The notes under the pieces: generated by a model | What the model saw: the letters and a program-made list of their open reading frames with translations, nothing else | Told to the model about the DNA's origin: nothing | The model's database searches: none | Made by a program: the position numbers and the translations under genes | Source of the DNA: Xanthobacter agilis | GTDB taxonomy: Bacteria > Pseudomonadota > Alphaproteobacteria > Rhizobiales > Xanthobacteraceae | DNA: 64,000 nt | Reading direction: 5' to 3' | NCBI RefSeq assembly: GCF_021730435.1 | Contig: NZ_JABWGX010000003.1 | Coordinates: forward strand, 124,001 to 188,000 | In this document: positions 53,158 to 62,433 of the stretch, in pieces | Position numbering within the stretch: the stretch's first letter is position 1 | How the letters are laid out: every line of letters starts with the position of its first letter

Positions 53158-54474
53158 TCAATAGGCGCGGGGCATCAGCTTGATCACGGCGAGGGTGGTG
53201 CCGACGCCGCCCTGGGCGATGAATAGCGCGGTCGCGATGGCGGCGCCGATCATGCCGTAGGGGGGGATGAGGGCGAAGCACAGCACGATGCAGCTCGCGA
53301 GCTGGCCGGCGTTGAGCCAGCGCAGCACGCGGCCATGCCCGGTCATGGCCAGCATCACGTCCTGCGTGGGCAGCAGGCAGTTGATGAGCTGGCCGACCGC
53401 CATGATGATGAGCGCGGGCGCCGCCATCTCGAACCCGGGGCCGATGAGGTGGAGCAGCCAGGTCGGTGCCAGCAGCATCACCGCGATCGCCGGAATGCCG
53501 CAGGCCGCGATGGCCAGGCGGGCGCGCCGGTTGAGGGCCCGCAGCTGGTCGAAGTCGCCCACCCGATGGGCCGCGGCGAACGAGGGAGCGGCGATGGTGG
53601 AGATGGCGATGATGACCACCCAGATCAGCACCGTGATGCGGCTTGCCACGCTGAAGGCGCCCACGGCCGCGGCCGACGCATAGGCCGCAAGCACCACGGT
53701 GGGAATGGAGTTCAACGCCGCCTGCACGTTTTCCACGATCGCCAGCGGCCAGGCCGTGCGCCACAGGGCCGGCATGTTCTCGGCGGGCGCGGTCTCCCGC
53801 CGCGGGCCGGGGCGCGGGCGGGCCTGCTGCGCGATGAGCTTTTGCCGCTCGTGCAACAGCAGGCCGAAGCCGAGCACGGCGCTGGCGAGATTGGCGAAAG
53901 CGAAGGCGTACAGGATGCCATGCAGCGAATGGATGCCCACCGCGAGCGCGCCAAAGGTGAGAATCGGCCAAAGCCCGTTCTGGACGAATTGTCCCGCCAC
54001 CCCGCGATGGAAGCCGGTGAGCGCGTGCGCGGCGAAGATGCACAGGGTCTGCGGCAGGATCGCCGCCGCCGAAATCATCAAAGGCACCGTCAGTTCGTGT
54101 TCCTTGAACACATAGGTCGCGAGCGGCTCGGCCGCGGCCAGGGTGGCAAGGCTCGCGGCCAGCCCCCCGGCGAAAACCCAAAGCGTGCCTTCCAGCAGCA
54201 CCTTGCGCGCCTGAGGGGCGCGGCCGACCGCCAGCTCGGCGGCAATATGGCGCATCACCGCCTTTTCGAAGCCCCCGCGGGCGACCGTCGCCGCCGCGCT
54301 GACCCAGGTGTTGCACAGGAAGAACAGGCCCGCCTCGAACACGCCGAGGATACGCGCCGTGAGCATGTAGAGGCCGAGCTTGCCGACCAGCTCGATGCCC
54401 CGCACCACCAGTGCGGCCCCAAACGCCCATTGCGCCAGCAGGGTGCGAAGAAGAGGTTTAAGGGTGAACGTCAT
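53158..54474 (-). CDS. lipopolysaccharide/exopolysaccharide flippase, MATE/MOP fold
   Basis: A 438-residue membrane protein from ATG 54474, which opens TFTLKPLLRTLLAQWAFGAA; the frame is open to 54717 without conserved sequence. About twelve helices, with GLYMLTARILGVFEAGLFFL typical of Wzx-like proteins of the MOP superfamily. It moves the lipid-linked repeat to the periplasmic face. It is the most upstream gene of the minus-strand island, 203 bases before the co-polymerase start. Sugar specificity is unknown. Confidence 0.88.
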   Translation of the reverse strand: MTFTLKPLLRTLLAQWAFGAALVVRGIELVGKLGLYMLTARILGVFEAGLFFLCNTWVSAAATVARGGFEKAVMRHIAAELAVGRAPQARKVLLEGTLWVFAGGLAASLATLAAAEPLATYVFKEHELTVPLMISAAAILPQTLCIFAAHALTGFHRGVAGQFVQNGLWPILTFGALAVGIHSLHGILYAFAFANLASAVLGFGLLLHERQKLIAQQARPRPGPRRETAPAENMPALWRTAWPLAIVENVQAALNSIPTVVLAAYASAAAVGAFSVASRITVLIWVVIIAISTIAAPSFAAAHRVGDFDQLRALNRRARLAIAACGIPAIAVMLLAPTWLLHLIGPGFEMAAPALIIMAVGQLINCLLPTQDVMLAMTGHGRVLRWLNAGQLASCIVLCFALIPPYGMIGAAIATALFIAQGGVGTTLAVIKLMPRAY

Positions 54475-54689
54475 GCGGCTCTTGGAAGGTTCGTGCGGCT
54501 GACATAGGCTCCCCGGCGCGCCGTGGCCGGATTGCGGCGGCTCGAGAGCGACGTCGGCCTCCGCGAGGATGAGGGCGGGCGCGGGGATTCGGTGACGCGC
54601 GGTGCGGTGCGCGGCGCCGGCAGCAGGAGGTATCGGGCTTCGATGGGGCGCACGCGGAAAGAACTCCGGGCCGTGGGCGAGGCGTGCCC

Positions 54690-55106
54690 ATGAAGCACGA
54701 CGCACCGCGGGCCGCAAGGGTCCGCGCGGTGGTGGCCACGCTTGCCGTGCTGGCGGGAGCGCCGCCGGTGCAGGCGCAACTCCAGATCCTCGATCTGAAC
54801 GAGTTGCCCGAGCAGCGGAACCTGACGCCCATGAACCGGCTTTTGCCGACCGACCCCCATGTGGTCATCCGCGCCTATCTGGCCAAGCACCTGCCGAGCC
54901 TGTGGTGGGGCCGGGAAAGCCAGTTCAGCCCGGGGCGCACCACGGTCGAGATCCATCTTCCCGAGGGGTGGCAGGGCAATCCGACAGCGGCGATGATGGG
55001 GCTGTGCCCGCAGCCCAACGAAAATATCTGGCGCGTCTTCCATGAGATCGAAATGCGCCCGTTCTTCCAAAAGAAGTTCTGGCCGAGCTGGACCTGCCGA
55101 GGTTGA
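54690..55106 (+). CDS. secreted hypothetical protein
   Basis: A 138-residue exported protein: signal peptide AVVATLAVLAGAPPVQAQ with cleavage near QA-Q. The mature part (LQILDLNELPEQRNLTPMNR, WWGRESQFSPGRTTVEIHLP) contains two cysteines (MMGLCPQ, SWTCRG). The gene has no recognised domain. It is divergent from the flippase gene and could belong to the polysaccharide island, but nothing in the sequence shows that. The start at 54690 was chosen; 54684 is equally possible. Confidence 0.65.
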   Translation: MKHDAPRAARVRAVVATLAVLAGAPPVQAQLQILDLNELPEQRNLTPMNRLLPTDPHVVIRAYLAKHLPSLWWGRESQFSPGRTTVEIHLPEGWQGNPTAAMMGLCPQPNENIWRVFHEIEMRPFFQKKFWPSWTCRG

Positions 55107-55907
55107 TGCTTGGCCGGGGACCGCGTCCGGTATTTTGTGCGCGGTGCGCAGGCCGGGGCGCATGACAGCGCCCGCGCCCCGGGGCAGCGGTCATGAATCC
55201 TTCAGGATGCGCGGGCGGCTTTGGAGCGGGGGCCAACGGGCCAACTCGGCGACGACCCGCGCGGAGCGCGGCAGCCCGGCGAAAAACCCGAGGAGGTTTC
55301 AGGCGCCCGTCGTCTCTTTCCTCTCTGGAGACAGGCGCGTTCGGCCCGGCGGGCTCGCCGTCCGCCCGTCGCAGCGTGGCGGGGCCAGTGGGGCGGCCCC
55401 ATCGTCCTGCGGCTTATGCGGTCGAACCGGAAGGCTTGGCTGAGGTCGCCGACATGGGTTTCATCCGCTGCCGTGCCCGGCAGGTTCACACCCCGCAGCG
55501 GCGCGCTCTGCCGCCCGTGATACGGCGCCGGCTTCGGGCAGGTTTCGTTCTGACGCAAGCGCGCTTTGCCCAATCCTGTGAGCGCCGCGGCTGAGGGATC
55601 CGCGGACGGCGCGCCACCGGGGCCGGCTCTGTCTGTCGCGGACCTGCCCGCAGCCGGAGGCCTCCGCCGACCGATCGGCCGTTGCTGTCGTTCTCAAGGC
55701 TCCGGGCGCCACACGGGCGGCGGCCAAGTGCGCTTTCGGTATGGATTGCGCCTGGCGGGGATGGGGTTTGCGTATGCCAGGAGTGGGCGGGCCTCGGCCC
55801 CGCTGACACCCGGCTTCCTATCGCATCCGCAGGCTGCGCGACCGGGCCACAAAAACAAAGCGCGCCCGTGGGGCGCGCTCTTCCTTGCAGAGATGAGATC
55901 GCTTCGA
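55107..55907. other. 801-base interval without a recognisable gene
   Basis: Several overlapping open frames exist on both strands but their proteins are Arg/Gly/Ala-rich with no hydrophobic or domain pattern. A terminator for the small membrane protein is at 55850-55880. The rest shows no tRNA, repeat or clear regulatory structure. It could hold a small RNA or a decayed gene. Confidence 0.5.
55850..55880 (-). terminator. rho-independent terminator
   Basis: agcgcgccc (55859-55867) pairs with gggcgcgct (55871-55879). An A-rich left flank (aaaaacaa) becomes T after the stem on the minus strand. It ends the small membrane protein gene. Confidence 0.75.
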
Positions 55908-56153
55908 TCAGGCGACGAATTGATCGTCCAGATTTCTGTGAGCCGGCTCCGCCTGCACCACTTGACCGTGATAGGCACGGTCAAAGCCGAACACCAACGC
56001 GGTGACCGCGAAGGCGAAAAAAATCAGCGTACTGGTGGTGCTGAAGGTGATGAGCAGCCCGGCAAACAGGGAGAAGCTATGCGCCGGATAGCTGGCCACG
56101 ACAAACAGAACGATGGCCGCCAGAATGGCAAAGGTGGACAAACGGCGCAGCAT
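55908..56153 (-). CDS. small two-helix membrane protein
   Basis: An 81-residue protein from ATG 56153, with ggagaag upstream; the frame is open to 56300. Two hydrophobic helices: TFAILAAIVLFVVASYPAHS and TLIFFAFAVTALVFGFDRAY. A polar C-terminal tail follows. There is no known domain. It is downstream of sdhB on the same strand, with its own terminator and a 200-base gap. Function is unknown. Confidence 0.7.
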   Translation of the reverse strand: MLRRLSTFAILAAIVLFVVASYPAHSFSLFAGLLITFSTTSTLIFFAFAVTALVFGFDRAYHGQVVQAEPAHRNLDDQFVA

Positions 56154-56352
56154 CGCACTTCTCCGAGAACGGGGCGCGCCATCCGACCAAGCGAGCCATC
56201 CTCTTCTATACCATGGGGAAGTCTTGGTGAAAAGGGGCGTTTCTGCACGCCCAGATTTCAACCGGCTCCGACGCTGACGCACCGGCGCCCAGCACCGCAT
56301 CCATCGGGCCCGGTGGGTGGGTCCGGCGCGGACCTTGTCCGCGCCGCCGGGT

Positions 56353-57138
56353 TCAGACGTGGCGTTCGACCATCATCTTCTTCACCTCAGCGATCGCCTT
56401 GGCCGGGTTGAGGCTCTTGGGGCACGCCTGGGCGCAGTTCATGATGGTGTGGCAGCGATATAGCCGGAAGGGATCTTCCAGATTGTCGAGCCGGCTGCCG
56501 GTGCGCTCGTCGCGGCTGTCCTTCAGCCACCGCGTGGCCTGGAGCAGGACCGCCGGGCCGAGATAGCGGTCGCCGTTCCACCAATAGCTCGGGCAGGAGG
56601 TGGAGCAGCAGGCGCACAGGATGCACTCGTAGAGGCCGTCGAGCTTCTCGCGGTCCTCCTTGGACTGGCGCCATTCCTTTTCGGGCGGGGCGCTGTCGGT
56701 CTGCAGCCAGGGCTCGATCGACGCATGCTGCGCATAGAAGTGCGTGAGATCGGGCACCAGATCCTTCACCACCGCCATGTGCGGCAGCGGGTAGACATTG
56801 ACCACGCCCTTCACCAGCACCTCGTCCATGCCCTTGGTGCAGGCAAGGGTGTTGGTGCCGCCGATGTTCATGGCGCAGGAGCCGCACACACCTTCCCGGC
56901 AGGACCGGCGGAAGGTCAGCGTCGGGTCGATCTTGTTCTTGATGTAGATGAGGCCGTCGAGCACCATCGGACCGCAGTCCTCGCGATCGACATAATAGGT
57001 GTCGATACGCGGGTTGCGGCCATCGTCCGGGTTCCAACGGTAAATGCGGAACTCGGTGAGCTTCTTGGCGGCGGCGGGCTTCGGCCACACCTTGCCCGGC
57101 GTGATCTGGGAGTTTTTCGGGAGCGTGAACTCAGCCAT
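56353..57138 (-). CDS. sdhB: succinate dehydrogenase iron-sulfur subunit
   Basis: Electron-transfer subunit of complex II; passes electrons from the FAD of SdhA through 2Fe-2S, 4Fe-4S and 3Fe-4S centres to ubiquinone. It has 261 residues. 2Fe-2S ligands lie in [18 protein letters not shown]; the C-terminal domain has [17 protein letters not shown] and [19 protein letters not shown]. It is the last gene of sdhCDAB, 111 bases after sdhA; that gap holds a G+C-rich hairpin. Assignment is firm. Confidence 0.98.
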   Translation of the reverse strand: MAEFTLPKNSQITPGKVWPKPAAAKKLTEFRIYRWNPDDGRNPRIDTYYVDREDCGPMVLDGLIYIKNKIDPTLTFRRSCREGVCGSCAMNIGGTNTLACTKGMDEVLVKGVVNVYPLPHMAVVKDLVPDLTHFYAQHASIEPWLQTDSAPPEKEWRQSKEDREKLDGLYECILCACCSTSCPSYWWNGDRYLGPAVLLQATRWLKDSRDERTGSRLDNLEDPFRLYRCHTIMNCAQACPKSLNPAKAIAEVKKMMVERHV

Positions 57139-57249
57139 GGGACGTCCTGGATCGCTGGAGCGGTGGTCGCTTGAGCCTTAAGGACCGCCCGCAGGAATTC
57201 TGGCCATGGCCGCGCGCGTCGTGTGGCGCGCGCGGTCGCGTGAATGGCG

Positions 57250-59085
57250 TCAGTACACCCGCTTCTTGGGCTCGATGTACTGGATATCGCTCGACAGCGT
57301 GTAGGTGTGCACCGGGCGGTCGTCGAGCCGCACCGCACCCGTCTTCGAGTCGAAATAGGCGAGGGTGTGCTTCATCCAGTTCACGTCGTCGCGGTCCGGA
57401 TAGTCCTCGCGGGCGTGGGCGCCACGGCTTTCCTTGCGGTTGGCCGCGCTTTCCATGGTCACCACCGCCTGGCCGATCAGGTTCTGGAATTCGAGGGTCT
57501 CCATGAGATCCGAATTCCAGATCAGGCCGCGATCGGACACGCCCACGTCGCTCGCGTGGTCGAACACGTCGTGGATGAGCTTCTTGCCCTCTTCCAGAAC
57601 CTCGCCGGTGCGGAACACCGCGCAATTGTCCTGCATGACCTTCTGCATGCTCAGGCGCAGCTCCGCGGTCGGGGTCGAACCCTTGGCGTAGCGGGCGGCG
57701 TCGAGCCGGGAGAGGGGGAGCTCGGCGCTGTCGGCGGGCAGCGGATTGTGCTTCTCGCCGGGCTTCACCAGCTCGGCGGCGCGCAGGCCGGCGGCGCGGC
57801 CGAACACCACGAGGTCGATGAGCGAGTTGGAGCCGAGGCGGTTGGCGCCATGCACGGAGACGCACGCCGCCTCGCCAATGGCCATCAGGCCCGGCACCAC
57901 GGTGTCGGGGTCACCCTTGCGCTTGTCCAGCACTTCGCCGAAGTAGTTCGTCGGGATGCCGCCCATGTTGTAATGCACGGTGGGCAGGATCGGGATCGGC
58001 TCGCGGGTCAGGTCCACGCCGGCGAAGATCTTCGCGCTCTCAGAGATGCCGGGCAGGCGCTCATGGAGAATGGCGGGATCCAGATGGTCGAGGTGAAGGA
58101 AGGCGTGGTCCTTGTTCTTGCCGACCCCGCGGCCCTCGCGGATCTCCATGGTGATGGAGCGCGAGACCACGTCGCGGGAGGCGAGGTCCTTCGCGGACGG
58201 CGCATAGCGCTCCATGAAGCGCTCGCCCTCGGAATTCGTCAGGTAGCCGCCTTCGCCGCGGGCGCCTTCGGTGATGAGGCAGCCCGAGCCGTAGATGCCG
58301 GTGGGGTGGAACTGCACGAACTCCATGTCCTGGAGCGGCAGGCCGGCGCGCAGCACCATGCCGCCGCCGTCGCCGGTGCAGGTATGGGCCGAGGTGGCGG
58401 AGAAATAGGCGCGGCCATAGCCACCGGTGGCGAGCACGGTAAGATGCGCGCGGAACCGATGGAGGGTGCCGTCGTCGAGCTTCAGGGCGACCACGCCCCG
58501 GCAGCGACCTTCCTCATCCATGATGAGGTCGATGGCGAAATATTCGACGAAGAACTCGGCCTTGTGCTTCAGCGCCGCGCCGTAGAGCGTGTGCAGCATG
58601 GCATGGCCGGTGCGGTCGGCGGCGGCGCATGTGCGCTGGGCGGTACCCTTGCCGAAGTGCGTGGTCATGCCGCCGAACGGGCGCTGGTAGATCTTGCCGT
58701 CCTCGGTGCGGGAGAAGGGCACGCCCCAGTGCTCCAGCTCGTAGACGGCGGCTGGCGCATTGCGCACCAGGTACTCGATGGCGTCCTGGTCGCCCAGCCA
58801 GTCCGACCCCTTCACGGTGTCGTACATGTGCCACTGCCAGGTGTCCTCGCCCATGTTGCCGAGCGAGGCGGCGACGCCGCCCTGGGCGGCGACGGTGTGG
58901 GAGCGGGTGGGGAAGACCTTGGTGATGCAGGCGGTGCGCAGGCCGGCCTCGGAGCAGCCCACGACGGCGCGCAGGCCCGCGCCACCGGCACCCACCACGA
59001 GCACGTCGTAGGTGTGGTCCTCAATGGGATAGGCGGCGCCCAGCTTCGACGGAGCGGCGGCACCAGTGGTTGCGGTATCGGCCAT
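57250..59085 (-). CDS. sdhA: succinate dehydrogenase flavoprotein subunit
   Basis: Oxidises succinate to fumarate. It has 611 residues. The FAD-binding loop is [19 protein letters not shown]; the flavin-linked histidine lies in [11 protein letters not shown]. The active-site region is [21 protein letters not shown] and the RHxxxY-type end is complete. It is third in sdhCDAB, with sdhD ending three bases upstream of its start. Long open frames on the other strand are shadows of its codon bias. Confidence 0.98.
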   Translation of the reverse strand: MADTATTGAAAPSKLGAAYPIEDHTYDVLVVGAGGAGLRAVVGCSEAGLRTACITKVFPTRSHTVAAQGGVAASLGNMGEDTWQWHMYDTVKGSDWLGDQDAIEYLVRNAPAAVYELEHWGVPFSRTEDGKIYQRPFGGMTTHFGKGTAQRTCAAADRTGHAMLHTLYGAALKHKAEFFVEYFAIDLIMDEEGRCRGVVALKLDDGTLHRFRAHLTVLATGGYGRAYFSATSAHTCTGDGGGMVLRAGLPLQDMEFVQFHPTGIYGSGCLITEGARGEGGYLTNSEGERFMERYAPSAKDLASRDVVSRSITMEIREGRGVGKNKDHAFLHLDHLDPAILHERLPGISESAKIFAGVDLTREPIPILPTVHYNMGGIPTNYFGEVLDKRKGDPDTVVPGLMAIGEAACVSVHGANRLGSNSLIDLVVFGRAAGLRAAELVKPGEKHNPLPADSAELPLSRLDAARYAKGSTPTAELRLSMQKVMQDNCAVFRTGEVLEEGKKLIHDVFDHASDVGVSDRGLIWNSDLMETLEFQNLIGQAVVTMESAANRKESRGAHAREDYPDRDDVNWMKHTLAYFDSKTGAVRLDDRPVHTYTLSSDIQYIEPKKRVY

Positions 59086-59088
59086 GTG

Positions 59089-59487
59089 TCAGCCTCCCAG
59101 GCTGATCTTGAGCACGGCGAAGGCGCCGGCGAGAGCGATCGCGATGGTGAAGAAGGTGTTGGCGATGATGAGCGCCACCTTCACGCCTTCGGTGTGCACG
59201 TAGTCCTCGATCACCACCTGCATGCCAAGGCGCATGTGCGCGGTCACCGAAAGAAGGGTGAGCAGAATGATCACCGCCACCAGGGGTTGGCTCAGCACCG
59301 CGCGGGTTTCCGCGTAGCTGGCGCCCGCCAGGCGGATGACGATGACGATGAAGGCGATCATCAGCAGCAGGTTCGCAAGGCCGGTGACCCGCTGCAGAAA
59401 GAAGTGCTCGGTGCCCGAATGGGCGGAGCCCAGGCCGCGGACCCGGCCGAGGGGCGTGCGCATGGGGGTGTGGGTGGGGTTGCTCAT
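59089..59487 (-). CDS. sdhD: succinate dehydrogenase membrane anchor subunit
   Basis: A 132-residue inner-membrane anchor with three helices (LLLMIAFIVIVIRLAGASYA, PLVAVIILLTLLSVTAHMRL, LIIANTFFTIAIALAGAFAV). It binds heme and ubiquinone together with SdhC; HMRLGMQVVIEDYVHTE contains the quinone/heme-region residues. The N-terminus matches the SdhD pattern of alphaproteobacteria (MRTPLGRVRGLGSAHSGTEH). The start is ATG 59487, 11 bases after sdhC. Confidence 0.95.
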   Translation of the reverse strand: MSNPTHTPMRTPLGRVRGLGSAHSGTEHFFLQRVTGLANLLLMIAFIVIVIRLAGASYAETRAVLSQPLVAVIILLTLLSVTAHMRLGMQVVIEDYVHTEGVKVALIIANTFFTIAIALAGAFAVLKISLGG

Positions 59488-59497
59488 GGCGCTGTCC

Positions 59498-59899
59498 TCA
59501 GCCCTTGACCGCGAGGGCGATGATCCACAGCACGACGGTGAGCGCGACCGAGCCCGCCAGCGACACCTGGGTGAGCAGCATGCGCTCCTGCGGCCCGAAG
59601 CCGTGGATGAAGTCCCAGATGAAGTGGCGGACGCCACCGAAGGCGTGGTGCAGCATGGCCCAGGTGAAGCCGAACAGCACCAGGAGGCCGATGAAGGAAC
59701 CGGCCAGGGAACTGTAGGTCGCGAAGGCAGACGGCGTGGACGCCGCGGCCAGCAGCCACCACACGAACAGCACCATGCCGAAGTACAGGCCGATGCCGGT
59801 GATGCGGTGCACGATGGACATCACCATCGTGAACAGCGGGCGGTAGATTTGCAGGTGAGGCGAAAGGGGGCGCTCGACGCGCGAAGGACTATCGGCCAT
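59498..59899 (-). CDS. sdhC: succinate dehydrogenase cytochrome b556 subunit
   Basis: First gene of the operon; 133 residues, three helices. RPLSPHLQIYRPLFTMVMSI is diagnostic of SdhC, MSIVHRITGIGLYFG contains a conserved Ser-x-x-His-Arg, and LHHAFGGVRHFIWDFIH holds the heme histidine. It has a strong ribosome-binding site (ggaggcc) before ATG 59899. The promoter lies between 59900 and about 60100. Confidence 0.97.
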   Translation of the reverse strand: MADSPSRVERPLSPHLQIYRPLFTMVMSIVHRITGIGLYFGMVLFVWWLLAAASTPSAFATYSSLAGSFIGLLVLFGFTWAMLHHAFGGVRHFIWDFIHGFGPQERMLLTQVSLAGSVALTVVLWIIALAVKG

Positions 59900-60394
59900 G
59901 GGCCTCCTCCAAAAATTGACCGATCAGGTATCTCAATCGTGGCCAGTTCGCAACGATTCCAAAGCGGAAAGGCTGCTGTTTAATGCTCGGAAGATGACGC
60001 TGGCGCAATTGGCCCTAGGTTGGATGGCGGGATCGGCATCGGTCGGATGCGGGGTCGCTGATGGTGCGCTGCGAGGTGCGCGCGTTCGGCGACGCATGCT
60101 TCTTACACCCAACTGCGCACCTTTGTATCCCGTAATGACTTCACTTTTTCCATCTTTCGCCGCTGGCGCGGCGAGTTGTGGGGCGCATGTGCGCCACGTC
60201 TTCAGCCGGGCGGATGGGCGCGGCGCGGGACGCGGGGGCGGTCCGCGGACCCGAGCTGCTTCTCTTAGACGCACCCCCCGCTTCGGGGGGGCGGTGCCGC
60301 AAAGGGCAAAGGCAGAGCCGCGATGCCAGCCCGCAAACGCAAGCGGCGCCGGGTTGCCCCGACGCCGCGTGGATCCAATGAAATCGAACCGGGA
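59900..60394. other. 495-base gap between sdhC and the OmpW gene
   Basis: Contains the sdh promoter side (strong ggaggcc before ATG 59899), a ccccccg/cgggggg hairpin at 60274-60290 and the OmpW terminator near 60343. No gene. No clear -35/-10 pair was read by eye. Confidence 0.55.
60330..60369 (-). terminator. likely terminator of the OmpW gene
   Basis: gcggcgccggg (60343-60353) pairs with cccgacgccgc (60358-60368) with one mismatch and a ttgc loop. On the minus strand the 3' side reads ttgcgtttgc, only moderately T-rich. Confidence 0.5.
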
Positions 60395-61081
60395 TCAGAA
60401 GCGGTACGTGACGCCGCCGCCGATGAGCCAGGGGTTCAGGTTGGCGCTGCCGTTCAGGAGGCCGCCGGCGGGGGTGCGCAGCACGAAGTCGGGCTCGAGG
60501 TAGAGCTTCTTGACGTCGAAGTTGACGCCCCAGTGCTTGTCGAACATCCAGTCGAAGCCGGCCTGCAGGGCGAGGCCCCAGGTGTCCTTCACGTCGATGG
60601 AGCTGAAGGCGCTGTTCTTGGTGTTCTGGCTGTAGAACACGGTGTAGTTCACGCCGGCGCCGATATAGGGCTTGAACGGCCCGAAATCGGTGAAGTGATA
60701 CTGCAGCGTGAGGGTCGGGGGCAGGATCCACACCTTGGCGATGTCGCCCAGGCTCGCCAGCGAGCCGGCGCCGGAGATGGTGGAATTGGTGGTGCCGAGG
60801 ATGAGTTCCGCGGCGATGTTCTTGGTGAAGAAGTAGGAGATGTCGAGCTCGGGGGTGACCGAGTCGGAGTAATCGAGGTCGGAGAAGCCGACGCCGGTCA
60901 CGCTGCCGCCATTCTCGGGCTTCACGTACAGAGCACGCAGGCGGATCATCCAGGGGCTCTGCGCCTCTTCCACCACCGGCGCCTTGTAGACGGGCGTCGA
61001 GAGATCAGCGGCCGCAGCCTCACCAGCCACCAGCGCACCAAACGTGGCCGCGAGCGCAGCCCCCAAGCCGAACTTCATCAT
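60395..61081 (-). CDS. ompW: OmpW-family outer-membrane protein
   Basis: A 228-residue eight-stranded beta barrel from ATG 61081 or 61078 (gggag upstream); the frame is open to 61126. Signal peptide LGAALAATFGALVAGEAAAA. Barrel strands include MIRLRALYVKPENGGSVTG, ISYFFTKNIAAELILGTT and PFKPYIGAGVNYTVFY. The last residue is Phe after VTYR, the normal outer-membrane sorting end. OmpW passes small hydrophobic solutes and is known in other bacteria as an oxygen-regulated porin. A perfect FNR/FixK box at 61147 fits that. Confidence 0.93.
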   Translation of the reverse strand: MMKFGLGAALAATFGALVAGEAAAADLSTPVYKAPVVEEAQSPWMIRLRALYVKPENGGSVTGVGFSDLDYSDSVTPELDISYFFTKNIAAELILGTTNSTISGAGSLASLGDIAKVWILPPTLTLQYHFTDFGPFKPYIGAGVNYTVFYSQNTKNSAFSSIDVKDTWGLALQAGFDWMFDKHWGVNFDVKKLYLEPDFVLRTPAGGLLNGSANLNPWLIGGGVTYRF

Positions 61082-61146
61082 CCCCCAACTCCCGCAGATT
61101 TGAAAATTTCGTGAGATAGACATCACGCCTGTGCGGCAGAATAGGA

Positions 61147-61160
61147 TTGATTCAGATCAA
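61147..61160. promoter_or_regulatory. FNR/FixK-type box
   Basis: TTGATTCAGATCAA is a perfect TTGAT-N4-ATCAA site, 66 bases upstream of the OmpW start and about 143 bases upstream of the divergent esterase. At about -41.5 from a plausible start of transcription near 61112 it would activate ompW. No -10 was verified. Confidence 0.75.
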
Positions 61161-61302
61161 GTCCACTTCGCGTGCCGCCCCATCTGTGGCCGAAGAGCCA
61201 CAGGCCCGCCGTGCGCGCGCCGCATTTCGAGGCGAAGGGAGGGGCGGCAAGCGCCTGCCATGTTCGGCGCCTATTCTCGGTATTCCAAGGATTTTCGCGC
61301 GT

Positions 61303-62433
61303 ATGACAGTGGTTGTTATGGGCCTTTTGGGGCGGTTCCGCGCGGCCTCAGCGGGGCAGGCGGGCAAGCGGATTTCCTTTGGAGGGTGGTGCGCGAAAGC
61401 CACACTTGTTGCGGGTATCTTGGGGTGGGGGCTGGTATCTGGCGCCGGGGCGTCATCGAATCGTCAACATCTGAGCGTCGGCGGCGAGGATCGCGGCTAC
61501 ATGATCTCGAACCCGGCGGGGGTGAGCGGACCGGCGCCGGTGGTGATCGCGCTGCATGGGGCGATGCAGTCGCCGGAGAGTTTTCGGGCTTATTTCGGGC
61601 TCGATTCGGCCGCCGCGGCCAATCGTTTCGTCGCGGTGTATCCGGAAGGCGAGGGCAAGGTGTGGAACGATGGCCGGCCGGCGGCGATGCGGCTCAAGGC
61701 GGTCCTGCGGCCCGGTGATGACGCGGCCTTCCTGGTGGCACTGGCGCGCAAGCTGGTGGCGGACGGGGTGGCGGACCCGGCGCGCATCTACCTCACCGGC
61801 ATTTCCAATGGTGGTTTCATGGTGGAGCGCATGGCCTGCGAGTTCGCCGACGTGTTCGCGGCCTATTCGGTCATCATGGCCACCACGCCGGCCAATGCAC
61901 GGGAGGAATGCCACCCGGCGCGGCCCGTGCCGATCCTGTTCATCCACGGCACGGCCGACAGCGTCATCACCTACACCGGCTTCTGGACGCCGGTGGGCGC
62001 CACCCTGTCGGCGCCCGACAGCGCGGCCTTCTTCGCCCGCCTCAACGGCTGCAGCGCCTCGAGCCGGCGCGACCTGCCCGATCTCGACCCCTTCGATGGC
62101 ACCACGGTGACCGAGCGCAGCTGGCTGGGCTGCCAGGAGGGCGCCGGGGTTACGCTCCTCACCATCGAGCGCGGCGGCCACCAATCGCCGGCGCGAGTGG
62201 AGACCAGGCCCGATCTCGCAACGCCGTTCCTGGGGCTGCGCAACCACGATATCGACGCGGGGGAAGAGGTCTGGCGCTTCATGTCCGCCTTCTCCCTCGC
62301 CCCGGCCGCGCCGCCGCCGGCGGAGCCCGGCGCGGCCGTCGCACCGGTGGCGGCCACGCGCAAGCCCAAGCGGACGGCGGCACAGCCGCAAGGCGGGAAC
62401 GAGCCCGCTCAGCGCGGAATGAGCACCCAGTAG
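61303..62433 (+). CDS. secreted polyhydroxybutyrate-depolymerase-like esterase (LpqC family)
   Basis: A 376-residue exported alpha/beta hydrolase. The start at ATG 61303 places the signal sequence ATLVAGILGWGLVSGAGASS behind a basic N-terminus; the frame is open to 61147. PVVIALHGAMQSPESF holds the oxyanion region, the lipase box is GISNGG with Ser168, an Asp lies in IHGTADSVI and a His in ERGGHQSP. A Pro/Ala-rich C-terminal tail. Family members degrade short-chain polyesters or feruloyl-type esters. It overlaps the convergent mesaconyl-CoA hydratase gene by 25 bases. Confidence 0.85.
   Translation: MTVVVMGLLGRFRAASAGQAGKRISFGGWCAKATLVAGILGWGLVSGAGASSNRQHLSVGGEDRGYMISNPAGVSGPAPVVIALHGAMQSPESFRAYFGLDSAAAANRFVAVYPEGEGKVWNDGRPAAMRLKAVLRPGDDAAFLVALARKLVADGVADPARIYLTGISNGGFMVERMACEFADVFAAYSVIMATTPANAREECHPARPVPILFIHGTADSVITYTGFWTPVGATLSAPDSAAFFARLNGCSASSRRDLPDLDPFDGTTVTERSWLGCQEGAGVTLLTIERGGHQSPARVETRPDLATPFLGLRNHDIDAGEEVWRFMSAFSLAPAAPPPAEPGAAVAPVAATRKPKRTAAQPQGGNEPAQRGMSTQ

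Noticed and set aside
57244-59508. A 754-residue plus-strand open frame opposite sdhA
   Set aside because: His/Ala/Gly-rich, no hydrophobic or domain pattern, exactly antisense to a certain gene.
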